The position numbers and the translations under genes are program-made. A DNA stretch of 64,000 nucleotides from Anodontia alba (taxonomy: Eukaryota; Mollusca; Bivalvia; Lucinida; Lucinidae): contig OZ024825.1 in the NCBI GenBank assembly GCA_964016985.1, positions 34,440,057 to 34,504,056 of the forward strand, in the 5' to 3' direction. This document shows positions 54,861 to 64,000 of this stretch, one piece after another; the first letter of the stretch is position 1; each line of letters opens with the position of its first letter. A model generated the notes under the pieces. That model searched no databases. It was not told the origin of the DNA and was given only the letters and a program-made list of their open reading frames with translations.

Positions 54861-55170
54861 ATGGCAAACATGTATCTGAACGTTTTTATAATTAGTGTGT
54901 TCTGTTTTACTCTGTTTTCGAGTTGGACTGGTGCACAAACTGTGCGCCGAGCAAAGCGATTTATAGAATACGGACCTGACATTGCCGGACCCTACTGCGC
55001 CACTCGGCGTGATGGTTGCTGTCCCGGGCGAATTGATGAATGTTCGGTGCCAATATTGGATACACTCTGCTACTGTGATCGCTTCTGTAACAGAACGAGA
55101 AGTGACTGCTGCCCTGACTACTTCAGTTTTTGCTTTGGACAGCAACGAAATACACCACCACCACTCAGAG
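54861..55170 (+). CDS. First coding exon of a TINAG/TINAGL-like secreted protein
   Basis: ATG at 54861 opens a frame of 103 complete codons plus one base, with a donor gtaggc at 55171 (phase 1). Residues 1-25 are a signal peptide (NVFIISVFCFTLFSSW core, cleavage near TGAQ). A basic RRAKR at 29-33 looks like a proprotein-cleavage site. Residues 44-93 form a somatomedin-B-type domain with ten cysteines in the order C, CC, C, CYC, C, CC, C (GPYC, CCPG, LCYCDRFCNRTRSDCCPDY, FCFG). The CYCDxFCNRTxSDCCPD stretch is the signature of tubulointerstitial nephritis antigen-like proteins, which continue with a cathepsin-like domain. NRT (77-79) is a glycosylation sequon. The next exon was not found in the remaining 8.8 kb. 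A tataaaa at 54839 lies only 22 bp before the ATG, too close to serve as its TATA box. Confidence 0.85.
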
Positions 55171-55353
55171 GTAGGCCAGTCTACATAATCATCTTTTTTT
55201 TTTTTTCAAATTTATCTCATTTGAATATGCACTCAAGAGATTATGTACCTCACAAATGCAAACTATCCTATACCGGCGAAGCACAAATTATGGTATACTG
55301 TACAACAAATTCTAACCGCAGTTGTGTGAAGCTCAACTGAGCACTGCTCAACT

Positions 55354-55629
55354 CATCTCGAAAACGGGCCTATATATTTTTGAACCCCCTAAAACCCTAC
55401 TTTTATATAGTAAAACTGGGGTTTACAGGGGGTATACATTATTTTACTTATTTCTGCTCAAAAACATAGATTGTGTGTACTCGTTAGAACCGCCTCGTCG
55501 AAGCGGTTTTAACGAGTAGCCACAATCTATTGAGCAAAATAAAAAAAATATCAGAGTTTTTTATCTGAAAATTTTCAGTTTTTGGAGGTGAAATTTTCTA
55601 TATATTTGTATAGGCGTGTTTTTGTAATG
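55354..55629. mobile_element. P1 palindromic MITE
   Basis: The left end is catctcgaaaacgggcctat and the right end ataggcgtgtttttgtaatg. The centre cgcctcgtcgaagcggtttt keeps the palindrome with a few changes. Confidence 0.88.
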
Positions 55630-55709
55630 TAAAACTACTGTATTTATCCTAAATATTGAGAAACCTCTAAGTATCACTTGTCTGACAACTTAATACGTCC
55701 ATTTAACTC

Positions 55710-56560
55710 TGTTAATATGTGTCTAAACACCGCTGGACAAGTAACAAACAGTGTAGACCCTGATCACACGCAATCTTCTGCGGCGTCTGATCTGTGTCTA
55801 CACTGTTTGCTCAGACTTCTTTGTCCAAATAATTAGGATTAATATAGTGGAGGTTCAGCTATGAGATGTTCATATGGAACTCTGAAAGTTACAGCAATTC
55901 ATCTCGGCCAAAATTATCATTTCAGTTAGCGCACGACAAAACTTACAAGATTTGTGCGACCAGCGAAAACGCAGATCAGCCTGCGCATTCGCGCAGTCTG
56001 ATCAGAATCGTAGCTGATCGTATGTGCCTTCTACAACCTCTGGACTTTCCAAAGAGGGATGAACAAGAACCCTTAACATTCTGGGTGAATGTACAGGCTG
56101 ATCTGAGTCTTTGCTGATCACACAGGTCTTATTGTAGGTTTTTTCGTGCGCTGGCTCATTTTGTGATCGTCTAATTTATCAGATTTGAACGGACACACCT
56201 AAATATTGAGACACCTCAAAACCTAACCATACTTGTCCTAAGATTTGAATACGTCTATTTTAACACATATTGATGTGTAACACCGCTGGGAGAGTGGCAA
56301 ACAGTGTAAACCGTGATCAGACGCCGCATAATGTTTTTTTGCTCAGGCCTGACTGTCCTAATACTTACGGGTTATTACGATAATAACTCAGCAACTAGAC
56401 GTGCATATGAAGCTCTCGAAGATATAGCAGTCCACCTTACCCAACACCAGTAGCAAGCAGTGTAGAACCTGATCAGACGCCGCTGAACGTGAGCTCTGAT
56501 CGTGATTTATAATGTTTGTTAAGGCTCTGTGTCTCAATACTTAGGGTTAATATGGTAATA
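55710..56560. repeat. Cluster of family F and E hairpin repeats
   Basis: F copies at about 55710-55840 (agtgtagaccctgatcacac, cggcgtctgatctgtgtcta), 56265-56390 (gtgatcagacgccgcataat) and 56430-56560 (cctgatcagacgccgctgaa). An E copy lies at about 55935-56160 (gcgaaaacgcagatcagcct, gcgcagtctgatcag, caggctgatctgagtctttg). Shared ggagctc(tt)aaagatatagcaat blocks suggest the F unit was amplified as a longer segment. Confidence 0.6.
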
Positions 56561-57161
56561 GCTCAGCTACTAGACGTTTATATGGAGCTCTTAAAGATAT
56601 AGCAATCTATCTCAGTTCGAAAACCATATTCTTATATATACTCTATATGTGATATTTCAGTCTTTTATGAAAGAAGTGAATAAAGTGTAGATGTTATGCG
56701 ACATACATATTTTGTGATTAACCCAAATAAGGTTAACGACTTTGTTGCCCTACCAGATGCCATTTGACATTTCATGAGGCCGGCTAGCTAAAATACGAAA
56801 ATGGCAATGCGTTTTCAATAGTTGGAGATCTCAGAGTTGGAGATACGTGGATAAAATTTCATGAACACACCGCTGTTGATGAAATCTAGCTCCTTTGACT
56901 TGCCGAATACTAGCTGACATTTACAAAACTGAACAGGGCAAAAAGTCAATCAAAAGTACATAATTTTATGCACTCACCGAAGACTAATTTGCACCTGTGC
57001 ATTCGCACAGGTTGATCAGTCTTTCAGAGCAGTCTATGCAAATTTCCATTCCGATGTTCGGCTTGGAAAACGATATATTTTCTTAGAGCAGCGGTGAGGC
57101 AACTCGTGGATAAGTTGCATGTGCACTCTGCGAAGACTCAAGTCAGATTACATTTGCAGTT

Positions 57162-57440
57162 CATCACGAAAACGCGCCTATATAATTCTGACCCTCTTAA
57201 ACCCCACTGTTATATAGAAAAACTGGGGTTTATAGGGGTATACATTATTTTTCTTATTTCTGCTCAAAACATAAATTGTGGGTACTCGTTAGAACCGCCT
57301 CGTCGAGGCGGTTCTAACGAGTACCCACAATCTATGTTTTGAGCAGAAATGTGAAAAAATATCAGAATTTTTTATCTGAAAATTTTCCTTTTTTGGTGGG
57401 GAAATTATCAATAGTTTTGAATAGGCATGTTTTCGTAATG
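57162..57440. mobile_element. P1 palindromic MITE, intact structure
   Basis: Ends are catcacgaaaacgcgcctat and ataggcatgttttcgtaatg. Perfect central palindrome: ggtactcgttagaaccgcct then cgtcgaggcggttctaacga. Confidence 0.92.
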
Positions 57441-57510
57441 CTAATCTGAGAGGCTCGCTCTGCGCCTCATGGGGATGTTTAAGTGATGTCTGGCTTGGAA
57501 AACACTATTA

Positions 57511-57868
57511 CAGTATAACCTCAATGGCTCGAACCCGGATGGCTCGTTTACCCTGGATGAATCGAACTCTTTTTTCAGCCCCTACAAAATCCTTCCAATA
57601 GCTCAAGAAAACAAATATTTAGGGATTTTTTCTTATTTTATCATGGCATTGTATGTTGTGTGTACTCATTAGAATCGCCTCATCGAGGCGATTCTAATGA
57701 GTACACCCAACATACAATCATTGTGTAGAAAATCGAAAAGATTTCTTTAAATTATCGCTATTTGCTTTCTGAACTGGTGCCATGATTAACCCTCAGTGGC
57801 TCGAACTACCCATGTCTCGAACAATTTTCTATGGTCCCAAAGATGTTCGAGCCATTATAGTTCGACTG
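57511..57868. mobile_element. pogo/Tigger-like MITE with a P1-like central palindrome
   Basis: Ends cagtataacctcaatggctc and gagccattatagttcgactg, flanked by TA. Centre 57650-57722: tgtactcattagaatcgcct and its inverse around catcgagg. Confidence 0.82.
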
Positions 57869-58078
57869 TATTTTGATACAATGTTATAGACAAAATAGAA
57901 CCGGATAGCAGCAGTCGATACAAAGCTACATATATACCCAACAAAGACTCGGACCATTCTCCACAAGGGACAGTGTCGTACATTGGTTCACTCAATGTAT
58001 ACGGGTATTGGTGATTACAACAGAAGCAAGTAACACAGTGTCGCTGCTTTACAATACTCAGCACGCAGTATTATACAA

Positions 58079-58464
58079 CATTACGAAAACATGCCTATTC
58101 AAATATACTGAAAATTTTACCACCAAAAAATGAAAACGTTCAGATAAAAAATTCTGATATTTTTCATATTTCTGCTCAGAACATAGATTGTGAAAACATG
58201 CCTATTCAAATATACTGAAAATTTTACCACCAAAAAATGAAAACGTTCAGATAAAAAATTCTGATATTTTTCATATTTCTGCTCAGAACATAGATTGTGG
58301 GTTCTCGTTAGAACCGCCTCGGCGAGGCGGTTCTAACGAGTACCCACAATCTATGTTTTGAGCAGAAATAAGAATAAATAATGTTTACCCCTGTAAACCC
58401 CAGTTTTACTATATAAAAGTGGGCTTTAAGGGGGTCAAAATTATATAGGCATGATTTCGTACTG
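58079..58464. mobile_element. P1 MITE with internal 107-bp duplication
   Basis: Ends are cattacgaaaacatgcctat and ataggcatgatttcgtactg. The segment from gaaaacatgcctattcaaat to gctcagaacatagattgtg is present twice (58085 and 58192). Confidence 0.9.
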
Positions 58465-60084
58465 AAAAGTCTTATCAGAAGGGTAAGGTTGAGGCAAAGG
58501 CGGCAGGAGATATTTGGTAGTTTCTGAAATTGCTTTAGTTTGCTGCACTGGATGAGCGGCGGAATCGTATATTTAATGGAAATCATCAAAGGCGACGACA
58601 AGAACTGCCCGTTGCATTAAAATTTCACAGCGAGCACAAAAATCAAGTGTATTTTACCCATATGGAATTTGTAACGGCTCTTATGCGTTGTACACAAAGC
58701 GTTACCTGCCTTGTATTCGGTTTTGGCGAATGTTCTTGTTCAGCATTGATGTCTTCAATAATAAATGCCAGGAAAATACTTCAATTGACAGTCTTCTAAC
58801 ATGGGAATGCACACCGCGGTGACATTCCCAGTTGTTTGACAGAGGCTTCGACATTTTTCTAAAAGGTGAATAATCCGTCACTGGCTCGTCTCAAACTGTT
58901 AGATTCTCCAAAAAAAAATATCAAGAGACACTCGCATTTTCTCACAAAATGTAACAAAAATATGGTCATTTGTACGTATACAACTGTCGAAATCACTGTT
59001 ATTCCTCGAGCGTTTGTCAGCCGTTACTCATACGTTTGCGACGTCTCTTGTGTGAAAGTATTGACCAGTGTGATATGTGGCATACATGGACATAAAAGTA
59101 GTATATATAATGGCATAATGGCAGTTAATGATAATATATAATGATGGATATTAAAATTATAACTACTTTTGGGGTGCATTTCTTTACCTGAAAATGGACT
59201 GTTGGGATCATACCTTTAAAAATCAGAAGCATGTTTTAGCTACTTTAAAAATACTACGTTTCGAAAGTATGATGTGAAATCACAATATGTTGAATGTTAC
59301 TGATGCATTTGTGCAGTCTATTTTGAATCTTTGACTGGGTTATCTCTGAAACACTTTACTGTAGTCTGGCTATTTTGCTGCACAGAACCTATCAAAACAA
59401 GATCGGTTTCTTGCAATGTGGGCAAGTAGGGGGTGTGACCTTCATAATAACTCATGCATGTTTGTCTGGCTTTGGCTCATTTCTTGCTGCTGAGAACAAA
59501 AAAACCCAAGCTCAAAACAGCTGAATGGTTCTTGAAAAGGTTGCCATCTTGGATCTCTCCGATTCACTTTGATTCAAAAGTCACCAATAATTCACTTATT
59601 TCAAAAGCATGTTTTTCTGACTCAGTTTGTTCCTTGGTCCGACAGGATACCCCTTTTACAAAATCTATTTGACGTCACTCTAGCTGTTGTTAAGTGCCGT
59701 TTGGCGACCGTATAACCTTTCTGTACTTCATCACAGAATAGATTATATTTTCTAGTCTTTGGGGAGCAACGAGCCCGTTTCAGTTGTATGGAAAACAGAG
59801 TTCTGCTTCACTGGCGAATAGAAGACCTATACAACCTCGCATTGCACGTTTCTGTACTCGATAATACCGAGTCTGGTATTTTCATTTCTTTGGTGTGTTG
59901 TCAAAGAATTCTCTTTCTTACAAAACATATTTTACCGGTAATGTAACAAACATATCCAGGATTAAGTTATTGGCAAAAAATAACAATATGTAAAATATCA
60001 TTGAAGTATTTTGATTTTAAACCTAATTACCACTATCAGAAGTTTGGCTCCTGGCCTGCAACGTCTGGTAGGGACCATGGTGGT

Positions 60085-60500
60085 CCTGTTTTTTTTTCTT
60101 CTTGTGTTCTGGCGTCAGATTGACACTGAGTCCTTTGCTTTGTTTCATCACAGTGTGATTATATGTGTTTCACTGTAATGTTTCACGGATAAGATAGAGG
60201 ACCCCTATACGGACCGAAAATATGTATGTAATTTGGAACTATATTAGAATTAAGGATGAGGTTTCGCGCGAGTAAAACTGGTTTAAGCGCCCAAATCCCC
60301 AATAATTTTTATTCTGACCATTCCAATGCGGTTCTTCTGTTGCAGTTCTTCTTTGTCCGTGCGTCGGTGATGTCATACTGGCGTTTATTTTGTCACTGTT
60401 TTTTCTTCATCTCTCCTACTTTTGATGCCTTTAAAGTTTGGAAGGCTGTGCTTCGTGATTATCGCATTTCCTGGATAACTTCAATTATAGTTTTTAAGAA
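60085..60500 (+). repeat. R2 repeat, longest uninterrupted copy
   Basis: Order: ttcttgtgttctggcgtcag, ctttgctttgtttcatcaca, gatgaggtttcgcgcgagta, cggttcttctgttgcagttc, aaggctgtgcttcgtgatta, tcgcatttcctggataactt. This copy fixes the order for the fragmented ones. Confidence 0.72.
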
Positions 60501-60521
60501 AAACAGACGAATTATATTTTC

Positions 60522-60703
60522 GTTGAGATTTGATCATGAAGTATTTTCTACGGCCATTCTCTCCCGTCCGCTGATTCAAAAAGGGCAATTGTCAGTATCT
60601 GGCGAAAGAATGTGCACACGTTCTGGTTAATCACTTAGAAAACTAAGCTTGCCCAGTAAAAGTGTAGTTAGGTAAACTGACCGCGCTCGACATGACCCTA
60701 TTA
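60522..60703 (+). mobile_element. tRNA-derived SINE, 5'-truncated
   Basis: The body only: gagatttgatcatgaagtat, tcaaaaagggcaattgtcag, gcgaaagaatgtgcacacgt and gaccgcgctcgacatgaccc. The tRNA-like head is missing; it directly follows R2. Confidence 0.88.
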
Positions 60704-60799
60704 ACAAAAAGTCAATCAAGCAGCAAACAGTTAAAAAAGTTCAGGAAGTCCTCCAGTCAGCTATCAGTCTCGATACTGAGAGGGAGAGCGTATGAACGT

Positions 60800-60898
60800 C
60801 CCAGCTAGCATTCCGCTTCAATCTATATCGGACCGTTATCGGAATCCTGTCGGGCCGATAACCGTCCAATAAAGGTTGAAACAATATGCCAGCTTGGG
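60800..60898. mobile_element. P2 hairpin MITE, diverged copy 6
   Basis: cccagctagcattccgcttc, atctatatcggaccgttatc, gtcgggccgataaccgtcca, atgccagcttggg. The arms have diverged much more than in the other five copies. Confidence 0.75.
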
Positions 60899-60939
60899 TA
60901 CAGGAACAGCCACAGTCACATTATATTGGCTGTAACGTA

Positions 60940-61110
60940 AGAAAACGTACCTTCTGATGTGCACTTAACGAATACTCGTTAGTCTTCGCTGTCCGCATGA
61001 AGAAACTGCATCCTTGCTACCCAAAATGCACCCATTGAAGATTTTCATCAACCTGTGCACTCTTCGCTGGGCACACATGCCCGAAGGTACGTTTTCTGGC
61101 GTTGTGGCTC
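60940..61110. repeat. Family E hairpin repeat
   Basis: gaaaacgtaccttctgatgt, gctgtccgcatgaagaaact, cttcgctgggcacacatgcc, cgaaggtacgttttctggcg: outer arms inverted. Confidence 0.65.
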
Positions 61111-61279
61111 ATATAACTAAACGACAAGCAAAGCAAGCACCCGCCCCTCCCCCCACCCTTCCCAGCCCACTTCCCCACGTGACTTAATCACAAAACTAGA
61201 TAAGATAGAACAAACACAAGAACAAGGTACCTAACAGAATGGAATGAAAGTAACTCCACCTCCAGATGCCACTAAAAAA

Positions 61280-61420
61280 CAGTACGAAAACACAATGTGG
61301 GAACCACCGCCTTAGAATGGTCAGTGGCTTATACAAACACTGGGGTGGGTTTAAACCAGTTTACATGCTGCTAATCTTTACTATAAGTTCCAACATTATT
61401 CAAATTGATAAAACACAGAA
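61280..61420 (-). repeat. R1/R2-related fragment
   Basis: gggaaccaccgccttagaat, ggtcagtggcttatac, ggtgggtttaaaccagttta and ataagttccaac: the shared R1/R2 block without either 3' end. Confidence 0.55.
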
Positions 61421-61669
61421 TACGAAAACATCGACAACACAAACCGAAAGACACATCTAAAGCAAAATTAGAAGCAGTGGCAGGTGGTGACCACAATGTT
61501 AGCTTTGGTGAGGAAAACATGACACAAGTAAGCACAGTAGTAAGCAAAATTGATGGCCAACAACTATTTGTACATTTAAAGCTAATATGAAACTGAACAG
61601 ATTAACACAGCCCAACTTCTTGTCTGTTTTCAGTGGGGGAATCAATACAGACCTCCTATCAATCACACT

Positions 61670-61900
61670 TTTTAAGGAGACTGGATATACTTGACGAATT
61701 TCTTTTACAAGGGAGGCAACTTTTATGACTTCCTGTTGGCTCTCATAAACACAAAACTCCTTTGAAAAGGGGTCTACTCTAAAAGGAAAGAATTTGCTCC
61801 CAAGGGCTGCAAATTCTTTCTTTTTAGAGTAAACCCCATTTCAGAAGGGAAGCAGCACGATATTTAAAGAGATATCTTCCCCGAAAATGTTTCAGGTGAC
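61670..61900. mobile_element. P4 hairpin element
   Basis: aaggagactggatatacttg, agggaggcaacttttatgac, ggggtctactctaaaaggaa, agaatttgctcccaagg, ctttttagagtaaacccc; both outer and inner arms are recognisable. Confidence 0.8.
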
Positions 61901-62723
61901 CTTAATATTGCAAGACACTACAACCATCATACATTTGTATTCTCAGCTGCATTACAAAGGGTCACAACCTAAATGCCAGCCACTCTAATTATTCATGTGT
62001 GAGCTGTACAATAGGAGTATCCCGACAAAACGTCAGAAATGCTCAAGCTGACAGTCATAAATGGAAAGCTTAGGGCAATATAATTTTATCGACTAATGCG
62101 ATACTGACCGGTGTAGTACAGATGGGCATACGGATGGAACAGCAGAAAGTCAGGTTGATGAATAGCCTGAAATGATAGCTTGCAATGAACTCATCTGATC
62201 TAAGCTAAGTTTATACAAAAATGATGTTAATAAGGAATATGATGACTTGCAAAGAAATCAGCTATCTTAGCATCAACCTAGTGTTGAGCAGGATGAGGTA
62301 ATTTCCGGTGACGTGACAGGACCTCAGCAGTGATAAATGCCTGTTCTACTTCATACACCTAGCCAAGTTCCGATTCATTCAATTAACTTATGAAACAGAG
62401 TTAAAGAACTAAAACACGGACAATGGGTGTCATACTTTAATTCCTGTAAACTACAATTTAGGCCAAAATTTGTCCGTTTTGATAAGCATATTCATTATCT
62501 TGACACATATTTATTTAGGGATAATAATACATGATTTCTTTATCATATGGTTAGCCATTATGCTACAAAGACAAAATGTGCTGACTAAACATACTTTTAG
62601 AAACAGACTCTTGAGATTTTATCGTTGTGTAACACGCATGTGCCTGCAACTTTAGAAGTGAATCGCAAAAACGAAATGGAAGATTGGCAGGGCCAAAAAT
62701 GAAGATAACTGAATTTTAAAGTA

Positions 62724-63055
62724 CAGTCGACTCTCGTTATCTCGAATTCCAAGGGACCCTCTGAAACACTTCGAGATACCCGTACCTCGACATATCAGAT
62801 TTTCAGAATTGAGGAAAAAATAATTCGAACAGCCACATTTAACAAATTTATATGTAATTGGACTCTTGACGTTAGAGATATATCGAAAATATTGTGGAAA
62901 AGAGGAGAAATTGCTCCTTAGGAGCAATTTCTCCTCTTTTCCACAATATTTTTTTACTTGTTCGTAAATTTTCATGTTAAGGCAGGGACCAGATTTTCAC
63001 TTCGAGATAAGCGGTTATTCGAGATAAGCGGGTTCGAGATAACGAGAGTCAACTG
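62724..63055. mobile_element. pogo/Tigger-like MITE, CAGTCGACTCTCG ends, TA duplication
   Basis: Ends cagtcgactctcgttatctc and gagataacgagagtcaactg, flanked by TA. The centre is an almost perfect hairpin (ttgtggaaaagaggagaaat, tgctccttaggagca). Same family as 14556-14875. Confidence 0.88.
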
Positions 63056-64000
63056 TAGTTATTTTTTGTAATTATCATAATATTTTGCTCATATTTATAC
63101 CTTCATTGGCAATAATGTATTGTACAAGGGAATAGTATTTAAGTTGTGTTGTTGAGGTAATGTACCAGGCAAGAGGATGAGCCTTCATTACATGAGCGTT
63201 CATTTTATATGACATGAAACATGGCAAGGTATTTCCTACAATACTACATGGGCATCCGCGCATTCTGATCTGAGTCTTTGCAGGGCATTTCCAAAAGTTA
63301 CTGCAAATTATATGGCTCCGACATGCTCCCAGACTTGATGTTCCTTCCTAGTCCCAATTCAGGCCTATTACATGGTAAAAACGGTCCAAAAACTGTAGAC
63401 TGGTGACCTTCAAACTTTCAGTTGTTTTCAGGCTGAATCTGTCCGACGGATCAAACTTTAATGTTATTCCCGGGCATGCGCGGGTCCTTTTCTAGTATAA
63501 CTGTGTACCTGTTCAATGCCGTATAGCTTATAATTCAAAAGAACACCATACTTGTGGTTTTAGAAAAAAGACAGAACGTACAAAATTTATCAGAACGTTG
63601 GATTTAAAGACTAAAATATAGAATGTCGGACTCGTACAAGATGCCCCTAAACGAAATTACTAATAACTGAAGGCTTAATACCAAACAGTAGAATCAAGCG
63701 AGCCTTTAAACTCAAAAAGGATATCAACAAACCAAAAGGCTGCTGAATAAACCAAAAGAAAATGGATGTTGTCTTGTAAATGTTGTCGCTTAAATAATGG
63801 TCGTCTCGTATTCCTAGATTCGGATATCATTTTTGTAACTTTTAAAAGACATGCTGAAAAAAGAAGTGACATATATTTTGATGCAACTGGTCATTAAGTA
63901 TTTGTATACCTTGCGAAAAGTCTAATAAGGTATACACATACTTGTATTGCCATTCAAGTAATATGCTCGTAAATTACTTTGTGAAACTTACGCTTTGAAA

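Larger units (their letters stand above)
55171..64000 (+). other. Probable first intron of the TINAG-like gene (to window end)
   Basis: I searched for cysteine-rich or papain-like exon sequence after an AG acceptor and saw none. The interval holds P1, pogo-like, P4, E/F, R2 and SINE repeats. Stretches 56560-57160, 58465-60085, 61900-62720 and 63056-64000 contain nothing I recognise. The gene either continues beyond the window or is an orphan first exon. Confidence 0.5.

Noticed and set aside
59454..59672. 72-codon plus-strand ORF in the putative TINAG-like intron
   Set aside because: No acceptor/donor pair fitting phase 1 and no cathepsin-like or cysteine-rich pattern; not supported as an exon.

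Overview
This is a window of AT-rich eukaryotic (animal) genomic DNA. It has split genes with GT-AG introns, no operons, and dense transposon debris. The gene content (an EGF-like/SREC/MEGF-type receptor and a TINAG-like secreted protein), the tRNA-derived SINEs and the jockey/CR1-like, Ty3/gypsy, Tc1, piggyBac and pogo-type elements all suggest a lophotrochozoan, most likely a bivalve mollusc. The organism call is inference from family knowledge, not a database match.

Two host genes are supported. (1) A plus-strand gene has its last five visible coding exons at 5076-5213, 15956-16090, 25664-25807, 30996-31133 and 33980-34200. The first four each encode one eight-cysteine EGF-like cassette and are symmetric phase 1-1. 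The last encodes a short ectodomain stub, one transmembrane helix and a roughly 36-residue tail with a stop codon, followed by an AATAAA at 34439. Its 5' exons lie upstream of the window, so about 1-34 kb is mostly intron. (2) The first coding exon of a TINAG/TINAGL-like secreted protein lies at 54861-55170, with a signal peptide and a ten-cysteine somatomedin-B-type domain. I found no downstream exon before the window end.

Everything else I can identify is mobile or repetitive DNA. 0.5-5 kb: LINE debris (a minus-strand ORF fragment with its 3' region, here called R1, and a broken plus-strand jockey/CR1-like LINE). 5-34 kb: introns filled with R1/R2 LINE 3' ends, SINEs, five kinds of palindromic MITE, an 18-copy 54-bp array bounded by inverted ends (27030-28082), and a roughly 2-kb higher-order tandem repeat (28.9-30.7 kb). 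34-54 kb: intergenic DNA with more MITEs, a dead Tc1-like transposase gene interrupted by a piggyBac-type MITE (44.2-45.4 kb) and a decayed Ty3/gypsy element (about 47.9-52.6 kb). 55-64 kb: more palindromic MITEs.

Labels used: P1 = about 270-bp palindromic MITE with ends cattacgaaaacacgcctat; P2 = 107-bp near-perfect hairpin starting CCCAG; P3 = CTGGGaaaa...GTCGTCTGC inverted element; P4 = ACTCTAAAAGGAAAGAATTT hairpin element; E and F = short hairpins with GATCAG-rich stems; R1/R2 = related LINE 3'-end repeats.

The most interesting structures are: complementary P2 hairpins set 43 nt before one EGF exon and 15 nt after the next; a central palindrome shared by two MITE families whose termini differ; the inverted-end 54-bp array; and several nested insertions that give a relative order of element activity. 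I saw no CRISPR arrays, rRNA genes, functional tRNA genes or complete intact transposons.
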